NCBI GenBank assembly: GCA_919902985.1
Contig: CAKKSC010000039.1
Location: 1 to 37,675, forward strand
DNA: 37,675 bases
Direction: 5' to 3'
Origin: Desulfuromonadales bacterium
Lineage (GTDB): Bacteria > Desulfobacterota > JAENJC01
This document shows, piece after piece, positions 7,630-15,607 of the stretch. A program made the translations under genes and the position numbers. Numbering within the stretch: position 1 is the stretch's first letter; each line of letters starts with the position of its first letter. The notes below the pieces were generated by a model. That model was not told where the DNA came from and did no database searches. It saw only the letters and a program-made list of their open reading frames with translations.

Positions 7630-7688
7630 GGGGACAGTCCCTATTCTACGACTCCGCTGCGCTTCGTCCGTAAATAGGGACAGTCCCC
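7630..7688. repeat. Inverted repeat between archease and rtcB
   Basis: GGGGACAGTCCCTATT (7630-7645) and AATAGGGACAGTCCCC (7673-7688) are inverted copies matching at 15 of 16 positions around a 27-base loop. Each arm also contains the self-complementary-like GGGACAGTCCC. It fills most of the gap between the two genes and could fold in the transcript. It resembles REP-type intergenic repeats. Confidence 0.65.
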
Positions 7689-7693
7689 GCACC

Positions 7694-8107
7694 TCATACA
7701 TCCAGGATCACCGTTGCTTCCCATTTACTATCAATTTCCTTTACCTCTAACCTGTGGTACGTAGCTCCCTTCACCTCGCCGTGCATCAGATGCCTGTCCA
7801 GGTCTATCTTTTCCCCTTTTGCAATACCGCGAACCTTCCCCTTTGAAACTTCCTTTACCATAAACTCCTTTAACAGATAACCCTCCCCTTGAAAGATGTA
7901 AAGAAGCTCTCTCATCCATGCCATGAAGAGCTCTTCAACCGTGTCACCCTGAGCAGATACCTCAAAGGTATCGACAGAAGAAACCCTTGACAGGTCAGCC
8001 ATCTGGTCAAAGAGGGCCAGACCTGCGTTCTCCAGCAGCTCCTTGAATGAATCGCCGTAGATACGGAGTCCGATATCGGAAACATGTTCAAATACTTCGT
8101 ACCTCAT
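7694..8107 (-). CDS. Archease (RtcB activator)
   Basis: Archease speeds up guanylylation of RtcB and allows multiple turnover. The 137-residue protein has the family hallmarks: the N-terminal FEHVSDIGLRIYGDSFKELLENAG, the central metal-site region, LMHGEVKGATYHRLEVKE near residue 105 and the conserved C-terminal VILDV. It lies upstream of rtcB on the same strand, which makes the function clear. The start at 8107 has no Shine-Dalgarno sequence; a promoter lies immediately upstream, so the message is probably leaderless. Confidence 0.92.
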   Translation of the reverse strand: MRYEVFEHVSDIGLRIYGDSFKELLENAGLALFDQMADLSRVSSVDTFEVSAQGDTVEELFMAWMRELLYIFQGEGYLLKEFMVKEVSKGKVRGIAKGEKIDLDRHLMHGEVKGATYHRLEVKEIDSKWEATVILDV

Positions 8108-8115
8108 CTGTTTGA

Positions 8116-8144
8116 ATATTAGCCAATACAGGCATGGGTGTCAA
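8116..8144 (-). promoter_or_regulatory. Archease-rtcB promoter, nearly leaderless
   Basis: Minus strand: TTGACA (8144-8139), 17-base spacer, TAATAT (8121-8116), then only eight bases to the ATG at 8107. Transcription would start about two bases before the start codon. No ribosome-binding sequence exists in between. Confidence 0.7.
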
Positions 8145-8225
8145 ATTTGCAGACCTTAGCGCTAACCCGTGTCGCTATTTGGGAATTGGGAATGATGAAG
8201 GCCTGAACCTATTAAAGAGCATTTC

Positions 8226-8366
8226 AACACAGATTTCCACAGATTACTTAAGATTTACACAGAGTTCCATAAGCAAATGACTCTCATTTTGGTTAAGAGG
8301 CTAGTTAAGATATCTGTGTGAATCATATACTTTTATCTGTGACCATCTGTGTTTAATTGCCGTTTT
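8226..8366. repeat. CACAGAT-type inverted repeat in the 8108-8428 gap
   Basis: AACACAGATTTCCACAGAT (8226-8244) is inverted at 8335-8353, matching at 16 of 19 positions; the differences are the three central bases. Further CACAGA/TCTGTG words lie inside. The right edge runs into TTTAATTGCCGTTTT (8352-8366), which also occurs at 4494-4508. Apart from this and the archease promoter I see nothing in the 321-base gap 8108-8428. Confidence 0.65.
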
Positions 8367-8428
8367 TAAGATGAAGGAAAGGCCACGCGGAAGATATTAT
8401 CTGAGTTGACACAGCGTGAGCTACAAAC

Positions 8429-10024
8429 CTAAGAAATACTGATCCGATCCGCTATTACAGCATCCGCCACCCTGATACCATCCAGTGCAGAGCTTACTAT
8501 GCCTCCAGAGTATCCAGCCCCCTCCCCGCATGGATAGAGACCTGTAGTATTGACAGATTGAAAGTCACCACCCCTTGTAATCCTTACAGGTGCAGATGTC
8601 CTGGTCTCGGCCCCTATCAGTATTGCCTCCTTCGAAATGAACCCTCTCATCTTCTTTTCAAACTGCGGGATCGCCTCTCTCAAGGCAGTAATAACATAAT
8701 CAGGCATGCATTCTTCAAGATTTGCAGAGGTTAAGGCCGGCCTGTAGCTGGAGCTGTTCAAGGAGGCTTCTTTCTTAGAATAAAGAAAGTCAATTAGCCC
8801 CTGGGCCGGGGCGTTATAGTTTCCTCCCCCTGCCTCAAATGCGGCCCCTTCAAATCTTCTCTGGAATTCAATCCCTGCCAGAGGCCCTTTTCCAAAGACC
8901 TCAAAATCCTCGGGCCTCACAGTCACTACTAGTGCGCTGTTGGCATACTGGGAGTCCCGTTTTGAAAGGCTCATCCCGTTTACAACCAGCCTGCCCGGCT
9001 CTGAAGATGCAGCAATGACACTGCCTCCAGGGCACATGCAGAATGAATATGCTGAGCGCCCCATATGAGGCATGTTGTGGGTAAGGAGATACTCGGCTGG
9101 CGGCAATTTAGGGTGACCGGCGGCCTTCCCGTATTGTATGCCGTCTATGAGTCTTTGAGGGTGTTCAACCCGGAAACCTATGGCAAATGGTTTGTTCTCA
9201 AGCTTAACCCCTGCCTTACTCAATGCCTCGTATGTGTCTCGCGCACTGTTCCCGATGGCAAGGATCAGCAGGTCTGTCCGTATCTCGCGGGCCTTGTTTA
9301 TTACTATAGATTCTATCTTGCCGTCATGGGCATTGAACCCCGTAACCTTTGATTCAAAACAGACTTCACATCCGAGGGAAATAAGCCTCTTCCTCAGGTT
9401 TATGACGACACCCCTGAGCCTGTCTGTTCCAATATGCGGCTTGGACTGGTATAGTATCTCTTCCTTCGCCCCTGCATCCACCATGGCCTTCAAAATATAT
9501 GATATCCTCGGATCGTCAACCCTGGTGGTCAGCTTCCCGTCGGAAAATGTCCCAGCGCCCCCTTCTCCGAACTGGACATTGCTCTCGGGGTCCAGGACAC
9601 GCTTTGCCCAGAACTTCTCAACATCCTTGACCCTTCTATAAACCTCCTTCCCCCTCTCAAGGACCAGGGATTTGACCCCATGCTCTGCAAGTCTTAAGGC
9701 GGCAAACAGGCCGGCAGGTCCTGTGCCCACTACAACAGGGCGGAGTTCAGTTCTTAGCTTTGGAAAAGATACATGGCTCTCTTTTTCAATTACCCTGATT
9801 TTGCCTGTCTCTTCTTTCTGTAGAGACGCAAAATGTTGCGTCTCTACATCCACAGTATAAACAAAGGCAATCCGGTCCTTTTTTCTTGCATCAAGAGACT
9901 TTTTGACAATCCGTAGATCAAGGATATTGTCCTTCGGGATTTTCAGGATAGCTGCTGCTTTAGAGTATAGGGCTGATTCGTCTTCAGAAAGGTAGAGGTG
10001 TATGTCTGTGAGCCTTAAGGGCAT
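8429..10024 (-). CDS. FAD-dependent oxidoreductase, COG2509 type
   Basis: An uncharacterised flavoprotein of the FAD-dependent dehydrogenase family COG2509; 531 residues, near the usual length. After an N-terminal domain of about 90 residues comes the dinucleotide-binding motif VVVGTGPAGLFAALRLAEHG with ERG at the end of the second strand. Next are NVQFGEGGAGTFSDGKLTTR near residue 150 and the C-terminal FAD-contact motif LYPCGEGAGYSGGIVSSALDG. The substrate is unknown. It starts two bases after the gmhA stop codon, so it is probably translationally coupled with gmhA, although no functional link between them is obvious. Confidence 0.85.
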   Translation of the reverse strand: MPLRLTDIHLYLSEDESALYSKAAAILKIPKDNILDLRIVKKSLDARKKDRIAFVYTVDVETQHFASLQKEETGKIRVIEKESHVSFPKLRTELRPVVVGTGPAGLFAALRLAEHGVKSLVLERGKEVYRRVKDVEKFWAKRVLDPESNVQFGEGGAGTFSDGKLTTRVDDPRISYILKAMVDAGAKEEILYQSKPHIGTDRLRGVVINLRKRLISLGCEVCFESKVTGFNAHDGKIESIVINKAREIRTDLLILAIGNSARDTYEALSKAGVKLENKPFAIGFRVEHPQRLIDGIQYGKAAGHPKLPPAEYLLTHNMPHMGRSAYSFCMCPGGSVIAASSEPGRLVVNGMSLSKRDSQYANSALVVTVRPEDFEVFGKGPLAGIEFQRRFEGAAFEAGGGNYNAPAQGLIDFLYSKKEASLNSSSYRPALTSANLEECMPDYVITALREAIPQFEKKMRGFISKEAILIGAETRTSAPVRITRGGDFQSVNTTGLYPCGEGAGYSGGIVSSALDGIRVADAVIADRISIS

Positions 10025-10026
10025 GA

Positions 10027-10602
10027 TTACGAGTGGCTGAACAGCTTTACATCAACCAGCTGGCATATAACATGGGAAAGGGTGATATGGGTCTCCTGTA
10101 CCCTTGCAGTGGAGTCAGACTCAACATTGAGGTGGAAATCGACCATCTTTGCCATCTTTCCGCCGTCCTTTCCCGTCATCCCTATGGTCTTGATCCCCAT
10201 ACCGCTGGCAGCCTTCAAGGCCTTCAGGACATTAGGAGAGTTGCCGCTGGTAGATATCCCCCAGGCAATGTCGCCTTCCTTCCCCAGGGCCTTAATCTGC
10301 TTCAGGAATATCTGGTCATAGTTGTAGTCGTTTCCTATGCTTGTGATGACGGATGTGTCTGTTGTGAGCGCCAGTGCGGGGAGCGGCGGCCTTTCTATCA
10401 TAAAGCGGTTAACAAACTCTGCTGCAATATGCTGGGCATCGGCTGCACTGCCCCCGTTTCCAAAGAGCATGACCTTGTTCCCTTCCTGGAAGGCGTCAGC
10501 TATCAACTCCACAACAGAGATTATGGTCTTCACATTTTTTTTGACAAAGGAGAGCTTTACCTCAGCGCTTTGTTCAAACGCCTTTACTATGAGTTCTTCC
10601 AT
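10027..10602 (-). CDS. gmhA: Phosphoheptose isomerase (sedoheptulose 7-phosphate isomerase)
   Basis: Makes D-glycero-D-manno-heptose 7-phosphate from sedoheptulose 7-phosphate, the first step to the heptose of lipopolysaccharide. The 191-residue SIS-domain protein has MLFGNGGSAADAQHIAAEFVNRF (residues about 45-67) and STSGNSPNVLKALKAA (about 117-132), the sugar-phosphate loops. The catalytic region ETHITLSHVICQLVD is near the C-terminus. No other heptose genes are in the window. The ATG at 10602 lacks a Shine-Dalgarno sequence but sits seven bases from a -10 box. Confidence 0.93.
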   Translation of the reverse strand: MEELIVKAFEQSAEVKLSFVKKNVKTIISVVELIADAFQEGNKVMLFGNGGSAADAQHIAAEFVNRFMIERPPLPALALTTDTSVITSIGNDYNYDQIFLKQIKALGKEGDIAWGISTSGNSPNVLKALKAASGMGIKTIGMTGKDGGKMAKMVDFHLNVESDSTARVQETHITLSHVICQLVDVKLFSHS

Positions 10603-10609
10603 ATCTTGA

Positions 10610-10639
10610 TTTTTATCTCAACTTAGTATATGTTGTCAA
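10610..10639 (-). promoter_or_regulatory. gmhA promoter, nearly leaderless
   Basis: Minus strand: TTGACA (10639-10634), 18-base spacer, TAAAAA (10615-10610), then seven bases to the ATG at 10602. No ribosome-binding sequence lies between. The -10 box matches consensus at four positions. Confidence 0.55.
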
Positions 10640-10690
10640 GTATTAAACCGTACTGCTGTTAAGGGCAGGACATTACTCAGGAGCTTGTCA

Positions 10691-10879
10691 ATGTGTGAAT
10701 CCCATGCATATGTTATGAAAGATGGAAAAGAGGAGCTTTTCCTGGAAAATATAGATGTTATTAAACCTGAAGAAGGTGGAAGACTTTTGATACGCAGCAT
10801 ATTTGGAGAGCAGAAGGTATTCGATGGACACATAAGAGAGATATCACTCCTTAGGCACAGAATAGTTCTGGAAAAATAG
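10691..10879 (+). CDS. CooT-family nickel-binding protein
   Basis: CooT is a small nickel-binding protein described from the maturation of the CO dehydrogenase nickel site; homologues occur widely in anaerobes. This 62-residue protein begins MCESHAY, with the conserved Cys at position 2, then KDGKEELFLENIDVIKPEEG and a compact beta-rich end, RSIFGEQKVFDGHIREISLL. The ATG at 10691 is preferred to the in-frame TTG at 10685 because the family starts Met-Cys-Glu and AGGAG lies upstream. A terminator separates it from the nickel/cobalt import genes, but their closeness supports a shared role. No CO dehydrogenase gene is in the window. Confidence 0.82.
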   Translation: MCESHAYVMKDGKEELFLENIDVIKPEEGGRLLIRSIFGEQKVFDGHIREISLLRHRIVLEK

Positions 10880-10977
10880 GTTCATCTTGACAATTTCCAG
10901 CTCTTCGACTATTTTCATTTTATCCAGATCATGACGGCCAGGTTATTTAAGGCATTGAAGTGTATTTATAAGCAAGG

Positions 10978-11041
10978 GCCACGAAGGTCTATATAAGCTG
11001 CTTGTAAGCAGTTTATGGGCTTTTGTGGCTTTTTTGTTTTT
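10978..11041 (+). terminator. Intrinsic terminator (possible attenuator) before the nickel/cobalt operon
   Basis: A long stem pairs GCCACGAAGGTCTATA (10978-10993) with the region ending GGGCTTTTGTGGC (11017-11029), using several G-T pairs. An inner hairpin, CTGCT-TGTA-AGCAG, sits at its tip. Six T, G and five T follow. It could end cooT transcription or, with the roughly 100-base leader before it, act as a switch for the downstream operon. No known riboswitch consensus was recognised. Confidence 0.75.
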
Positions 11042-11065
11042 AAATGCCCTACCACGGAGGGAATC

Positions 11066-11815
11066 ATGTTGAAAAAGGGAGTTGTTTTGTCGTGCGTGTT
11101 GGTGTTTCTTACGGCAGGAATTGCATCGGCCTACAGACCTTTAACTACAGAGAACGCCGGGGTTGCAGGAAAGGGCGTTGCCCGGACCGAGGTAAGCTGG
11201 GACAACATCAAGTGGAAAAATGCCGATAAAGAGGATATATTTCTGCTGGTTCCAATATATGGGTTGACAGAAAACCTTGAACTTTCTGTGGAAATTCCGT
11301 ATCTATATCACAAACCCTCGTCAGGCGCTTCGGAGGAGGGAATAGGAGATATAAACATAGTGGCCAAGTATCTCCTTGTGCCTGGAGGGACGGAAAGCCC
11401 GGCCTTTGCTGTGAAGGGGGTTGTGAAGATGGACAACGGAGACTATGATAGGGGGCTTGGAAGCGGGGATAAAAACTATTCAATCGTTGCCGCACTATCG
11501 GAGACCGTTGGACAACTTACAGGTCATGCCCAGATCGGATATACATGGACCGGGGATAAGAAGGATAAAAGACTGGATCTGACACTGTATGGCGCGGCCC
11601 TTGATTACGCCCTGAGTGATTTTATCCACATACTTGGGGAAGTGACTGCCGAGAGGCATCCCGACCGGCCTGAAAACGAAAACCCACTTATTGCGCTGAC
11701 GGGGATCACCTATAAGGTGTCAGATAACCTTACACTGGATGCCGCTTACAGATGGGGCTTAAACGACTCAGTACGTTTCACGAGCACAACTGTGGGCGCG
11801 TCGATAACCTTTTAA
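11066..11815 (+). CDS. Outer-membrane beta-barrel protein (Phenol_MetA_deg-like)
   Basis: A 249-residue secreted protein. The N-terminus is a signal peptide (MLKKGVVLSCVLVFLTAGI, then ASAY) with likely cleavage after ASA. The rest alternates polar and hydrophobic residues in short strands separated by charged turns and ends in a terminal Phe (VGASITF), the usual barrel-insertion signature. GDINIVAKYLL and DAAYRWGLNDS resemble the transporter/MetA-pathway outer-membrane family. The ATG at 11066 follows GGAGG; the open frame extends upstream only through the terminator. It heads a nickel/cobalt importer operon, so a role in metal passage across the outer membrane is plausible but inferred. Confidence 0.75.
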   Translation: MLKKGVVLSCVLVFLTAGIASAYRPLTTENAGVAGKGVARTEVSWDNIKWKNADKEDIFLLVPIYGLTENLELSVEIPYLYHKPSSGASEEGIGDINIVAKYLLVPGGTESPAFAVKGVVKMDNGDYDRGLGSGDKNYSIVAALSETVGQLTGHAQIGYTWTGDKKDKRLDLTLYGAALDYALSDFIHILGEVTAERHPDRPENENPLIALTGITYKVSDNLTLDAAYRWGLNDSVRFTSTTVGASITF

Positions 11816-11820
11816 AGGCT

Positions 11821-11891
11821 AAGGATGAAGGATGAGGGATAAATTTTAAGGATGCGGAGTTTTCATCCTTCAGGCCTCAGCCTTCATCCTT
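11821..11891. repeat. Hairpin-forming repeat between barrel protein and permease genes
   Basis: The arms 11821-11837 and 11875-11891 are reverse complements at 16 of 17 positions (AAGGATGAAGG on one side, CCTTCATCCTT on the other). A second pair, AAGGATG and CATCCTT, sits inside. It occupies nearly the whole intergenic gap and could stabilise or attenuate the message. Confidence 0.65.
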
Positions 11892-11906
11892 GAATTAGGA
11901 GATTTT

Positions 11907-12833
11907 ATGCACATACCAGATGGATTCCTTGAACCAAAGGTCTGGGTGTCACTGACAGCTGTCTCGGCGGCGGCCGTTGCGTATGCCTCAAAAAAGGTCT
12001 CGAAAGACCTTGATGAAAAGAAGGTCCCTCTGATGGGGGTCATTGCTGCCTTCGTATTTGCGGCCCAGATGGTGAACTTCCCTGTTGGCGGCGGTACTTC
12101 CGGGCATCTCATGGGGGGGGTATTGATAGCAACTATTATGGGCCCTTTTGCCGCAATTCTTATGATATCAACAGTCCTTATCATTCAGGCACTGCTCTTC
12201 CAGGATGGAGGGATAACGACCCTCGGAGCAAATATCTTTAACATGGGAATAGTAGGCGCAGGCCTTGGCTACCTCACTTTTAAAGGCCTGAACAGGGTAA
12301 CAGGGAACCTTAATTTCGCAGTATTTACAGCCTCATGGCTTTCCGTAGTTACAGCAGCAGGGACAGCGGCTGCAGAGCTTTCTATCTCAGGGGTAATTCC
12401 TATAGCTGTATCCCTTCCTGCTATGACCGGAGTTCATGCAATAATAGGGATTGGCGAAGGCGCCATAACCATTGCCGCCCTTGGGTTGATAAGCGGGGTA
12501 AGCGTCGATGTGTTTTACGGGGTTCAGACAGTTGAGGAAAGGAAGGTCCAACGGAGGCCGATTCTCTGGATATTATTAGCTGTTTCCATGTCGGTGGCAG
12601 TCTTTATCGCTCCATTTGCCTCCGAATTTCCCGATGGGCTGGAAAAGGTTGCGGAAAGCCTCGGATTTCTGGAAAGAGGGACATCCAAAGTCACATCTCC
12701 ACTTCCTGATTATCAGATACCGGGCCTGAGCGGAGGCATTTCTACTTCAATGGTTGGGGTTGTGGGGGTGCTGGCGACATTTGGACTGGCGTATATGATA
12801 ATAAAAATAATGCACAGAAAGGTGAAAAGGTGA
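11907..12833 (+). CDS. Ni/Co ECF transporter, fused substrate-binding and PDGLE subunits (CbiM/NikM plus NikN)
   Basis: Membrane component that binds Ni2+ or Co2+ in the energy-coupling-factor importer. The 308-residue protein starts MHIPDGFLEP, the hallmark N-terminus whose His residues bind the metal. About six hydrophobic segments follow, with FPVGGGTSGHLMGG near residue 52 and PAMTGVHAIIGIGEGAIT near 172. After residue 220 comes a second domain, FASEFPDGLEKVAESLGF, plus a final membrane helix, the PDGLE domain normally found as NikN or CbiN. So M and N are fused. The start follows AGGAG. It is transcribed with the T component and ATPase; nickel is favoured over cobalt by the nearby cooT. 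Confidence 0.9.
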   Translation: MHIPDGFLEPKVWVSLTAVSAAAVAYASKKVSKDLDEKKVPLMGVIAAFVFAAQMVNFPVGGGTSGHLMGGVLIATIMGPFAAILMISTVLIIQALLFQDGGITTLGANIFNMGIVGAGLGYLTFKGLNRVTGNLNFAVFTASWLSVVTAAGTAAAELSISGVIPIAVSLPAMTGVHAIIGIGEGAITIAALGLISGVSVDVFYGVQTVEERKVQRRPILWILLAVSMSVAVFIAPFASEFPDGLEKVAESLGFLERGTSKVTSPLPDYQIPGLSGGISTSMVGVVGVLATFGLAYMIIKIMHRKVKR

Positions 12834-12893
12834 AAAGGCCAAGAGGTCAACGGGTTTTAAAACTTTATAAACTCTTAGCCTCTTAACCTTTTA
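12834..12893. repeat. Inverted repeat between permease and T-component genes
   Basis: AAAAGGCCAAGAGG (12834-12847) and CCTCTTAACCTTTT (12880-12893) are inverted copies matching at 12 of 14 positions. The first arm begins right after the permease stop codon. Like the repeat at 11821-11891 it fills an intra-operon gap. Confidence 0.6.
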
Positions 12894-12905
12894 GCCTATA
12901 AAAAT

Positions 12906-13628
12906 ATGTTCGACCCGACTTACATAGACAGTTACAGCAATATAGATGCCCCATATCAAAGACTCGATGCCAGGGGAAAGATCATCGTAACCGTGGCATT
13001 CGTGGTCATCATGGCCTTTTCAGTCAATGACAGGCCACTAAGGGTAATACCTTTTTCCCTGCTTGTTATCTTCCTTGCGGCCATATCAAGACTTTCTCCA
13101 AAGGTCCTACTGAGAAGGATGCTTCCCGCACTCCCTTTCTTTCTTTTCGCATCCTTAGTGCTCGGATTTTCAAAAGGGAGTCATGCATCTGTAGCGGCTT
13201 TCCTTAAGGCGTTTTTTTCCGTCCTTTCTGTGATCATCCTCGTATCAACAACCAGGTTTTCAAATCTCCTTAAAGGTCTTGAAGGGCTAAAGATGCCTAA
13301 GATCATTGTATCTATGATCTCCTTCGTATACCGTTATCTCTTTATAATTGCAGACGAATACGGCCACATAAAGATAGCCAGGGAGTCCCGTAACTTTGGT
13401 GGGAATAAGCTCTGGCAGTGGAAGGCCATCGGCCACAGCGTCGGGACTCTTTTTCTGCACAGCTACGAGCGGGGGGACAGGGTACATTCAGCCATGCTTG
13501 CCAGGGGATATGAGGGAAAGATAAGGACTTTGGGTATGCAGGAGATCAAAAGGGGCGATATTATATTTGTTGCAATATCGGTAATATATCTTTTGGCAGC
13601 GGGGTCAGTATCGTGGAAACTGTTGTAG
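12906..13628 (+). CDS. ECF transporter T component (CbiQ/NikQ)
   Basis: Transmembrane coupling subunit that links the ATPase to the metal-binding subunit. The 240 residues hold several hydrophobic helices (TVAFVVIMAFSV, LPALPFFLFASLVLGF, AFFSVLSVIILVS). The coupling motif is SAMLARGYEG near residue 200, the conserved Ala-Arg-Gly of T components. The start at 12906 has no Shine-Dalgarno sequence; it follows the inverted repeat and may depend on translation of the upstream gene. Its end overlaps the ATPase gene by 16 bases. Confidence 0.9.
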   Translation: MFDPTYIDSYSNIDAPYQRLDARGKIIVTVAFVVIMAFSVNDRPLRVIPFSLLVIFLAAISRLSPKVLLRRMLPALPFFLFASLVLGFSKGSHASVAAFLKAFFSVLSVIILVSTTRFSNLLKGLEGLKMPKIIVSMISFVYRYLFIIADEYGHIKIARESRNFGGNKLWQWKAIGHSVGTLFLHSYERGDRVHSAMLARGYEGKIRTLGMQEIKRGDIIFVAISVIYLLAAGSVSWKLL

Positions 13629-14437
13629 AGATAACCGACCTTACATACCTTTATCCTACAGGCAACAAAGCCCTCGACAACCTTAATTTATCTGTTTTAC
13701 AAGGTGAAAGGGTTGCAGTAGTAGGCCCAAATGGAGCAGGCAAATCTACACTTATCCTGCACCTTAACGGCATACTTAATGGCGCCGGGCAGATAAAGGT
13801 AATGGGAATTGGAATGGAAAAGGGGAACCTCCCGAAGATAAGACAGAAGGTGGGGATAGTTTTTCAGGACCCTGACCACCAGCTCTTTTCGCCAACGGTA
13901 TTCGACGACGTGGCATTTGGCCCCATAAACATGGGGCTTTCTGAAGAGGATGTAAATAAAAGGGTCAGCGAGGCCTTGGAAAAGGTGGGATTGGCCGGTT
14001 TTGAAGAGAGGCTCCCACACAGGATGAGTTTCGGAGAAAAAAGAAGGGTCTGCATAGCCTCTGTGCTCTCCATGTCGCCTGAAATACTGGTGTTAGATGA
14101 GCCTTCGAGCTCCTTAGACCCCAGGAGCAGGAGAGAGCTGATAAACCTGCTGAACAGTTTTAAAATTACTCAGATCATAGCAACCCATGACCTGGAGATG
14201 GCCCTTGAGCTTTGCAAGAGGGTGGTTGTAATGGACAAGGGGACGGTTGTGGCGGATGGCGATATAAAGGTGATTCTTGGAAAGGAAGACTTGATGTTAA
14301 GGCACGGCCTTGAGGTCCCCCACTCTATCAGATTCACCCATTTTCATACCCATGACCATGACGAAAAACGGGAAGAACACTGTCATGCCCATTGCCATCC
14401 CCATCCCGAGATGCATGAGCACAAGGAACGTATTTGA
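13613..14437 (+). CDS. Ni/Co ECF transporter ATP-binding protein with His-rich tail
   Basis: ATPase driving metal import. In 274 residues: Walker A GPNGAGKST (38-46), Q-loop region GIVFQDPDHQLFSPTVFDDV, signature MSFGEKRR in place of LSGGQ (as often in this group), Walker B ILVLDEPSSSLDP and switch His in IATHDLEMA. After residue 235 a tail very rich in His follows (FTHFHTHDHD and CHAHCHPHPEMHEH, with two Cys), likely a metal-binding or metal-sensing extension. The start is GTG at 13613 inside the end of the T-component gene, so the two are translationally coupled. Confidence 0.92.
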   Translation: METVVEITDLTYLYPTGNKALDNLNLSVLQGERVAVVGPNGAGKSTLILHLNGILNGAGQIKVMGIGMEKGNLPKIRQKVGIVFQDPDHQLFSPTVFDDVAFGPINMGLSEEDVNKRVSEALEKVGLAGFEERLPHRMSFGEKRRVCIASVLSMSPEILVLDEPSSSLDPRSRRELINLLNSFKITQIIATHDLEMALELCKRVVVMDKGTVVADGDIKVILGKEDLMLRHGLEVPHSIRFTHFHTHDHDEKREEHCHAHCHPHPEMHEHKERI

Positions 14438-14467
14438 CCGCTTAATCCTCTTTCGATAGAAGCGTGG

Positions 14468-15607
14468 TTACTCCGGGATATCCTCTGAGTGAACAGGCAA
14501 AAACCACTTCTGGGCTATGAATGTCGGTATCACCGCGCTTGCGATGAGCACGCCTGTCAAAACAGAGTATTTCTCCTGGTCTATAAATCCTGATTGCAAA
14601 CCAAAAACAATCGCTATCAGCCCAAAGGTAAGTCCGGTGCTCATAAGAAGTGTGCTGTAGATGCCTCCTCCGTCTGGGATATACCTCTTTGCGAAGAAGT
14701 AAACGCCGGCGAACTTAGTTAGCTGTTTTACGGCAAAGAGAGACAGGAAAAGCCCGAATGAAGAGATTATCACCGGCAAAGAGACCTTTAGGCCAGCCAC
14801 GATGAAAAAAGATGGTGTTATGATGGCAAAGGCAACTGTCCTCAACCTGCTTTTTACAACCTTGGTCTCAGACGTCTCTGTGAAATGCCCCGACATAAGG
14901 AGCCCCAAAATAAATGCTGGAAGAACGGCGTGGCCCTGTCCAAGGTTTGCAAAATACATAAAGACCAGCAGCAGGAAGAATATATATTTTATCTCAGGCT
15001 CGATCACCTTGTTCTTCAATTTCGGGTTGTCAAAGACTTTGTGGGAAAATCGGACTGCGAGAAAGATGACAATGATGGAGACTATAATGAACGCGAGCGT
15101 ATAGAGGGTTGGTTTGACAAACAGGATGCTCAGGGCAAGGGCTGTGCCTGTGTTGGTTATGAAGGTGGCAGCCATGATCATCTTTCCTACGGCTGGATTC
15201 GGTATTTTCGTCTCGACAAGCACCGAGTAGACAACGGCAATAGACGTCTCCGACAGGGCGATCCCGGTAATCAGGGAGGCAGGCAGGTCCCATCCTGCCA
15301 GGTAATAGGCGAAGAGGAAACCCCCGACAAAAGGAGTCAGGAAGGAAAAGGAGCCTATAAGGAGACTCTCTTTAAACCGCTCCCGCATCAACCTGGTGTC
15401 TATCTCCGCCCCTGCCAGAAAGGTCAGGACAATGCCGCCGAAGCCTGCAAGATACATCATCCATTCTTCCGTCTTCAACCCCAGGGCCCCGGCTACAGTT
15501 CCCAAAATAATCTCTATTATTGTGACCGACAGGCCGACCCTGAGTGAGATCAGGCTTGAGGCGAAAACGATTAATCCGACTATCAAAGGAACGTTATCAG
15601 GCATCAT
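14468..15607 (-). CDS. CPA2-type cation:proton antiporter
   Basis: An inner-membrane monovalent cation/proton antiporter of the KefB/NapA-like family. The 379 residues form about 11-12 hydrophobic helices; FLAGAEIDTRLMRERFKESL near residue 65 and GIALSETSIAVVYSVL near 115 fit the conserved helices of the family. It lacks the cytoplasmic TrkA-N/KTN regulatory domain, so it is the short form. The ion is not determinable. Start ATG 15607; the adjacent ATG at 15604 is an alternative. It converges with the ECF ATPase gene. Confidence 0.82.
   Translation of the reverse strand: MMPDNVPLIVGLIVFASSLISLRVGLSVTIIEIILGTVAGALGLKTEEWMMYLAGFGGIVLTFLAGAEIDTRLMRERFKESLLIGSFSFLTPFVGGFLFAYYLAGWDLPASLITGIALSETSIAVVYSVLVETKIPNPAVGKMIMAATFITNTGTALALSILFVKPTLYTLAFIIVSIIVIFLAVRFSHKVFDNPKLKNKVIEPEIKYIFFLLLVFMYFANLGQGHAVLPAFILGLLMSGHFTETSETKVVKSRLRTVAFAIITPSFFIVAGLKVSLPVIISSFGLFLSLFAVKQLTKFAGVYFFAKRYIPDGGGIYSTLLMSTGLTFGLIAIVFGLQSGFIDQEKYSVLTGVLIASAVIPTFIAQKWFLPVHSEDIPE

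Noticed and set aside
10880-10977. Cobalamin or NiCo riboswitch before the metal operon
   Set aside because: I could not find a B12 box or the NiCo four-way-junction consensus. Kept only as an unassigned possible attenuator leader.
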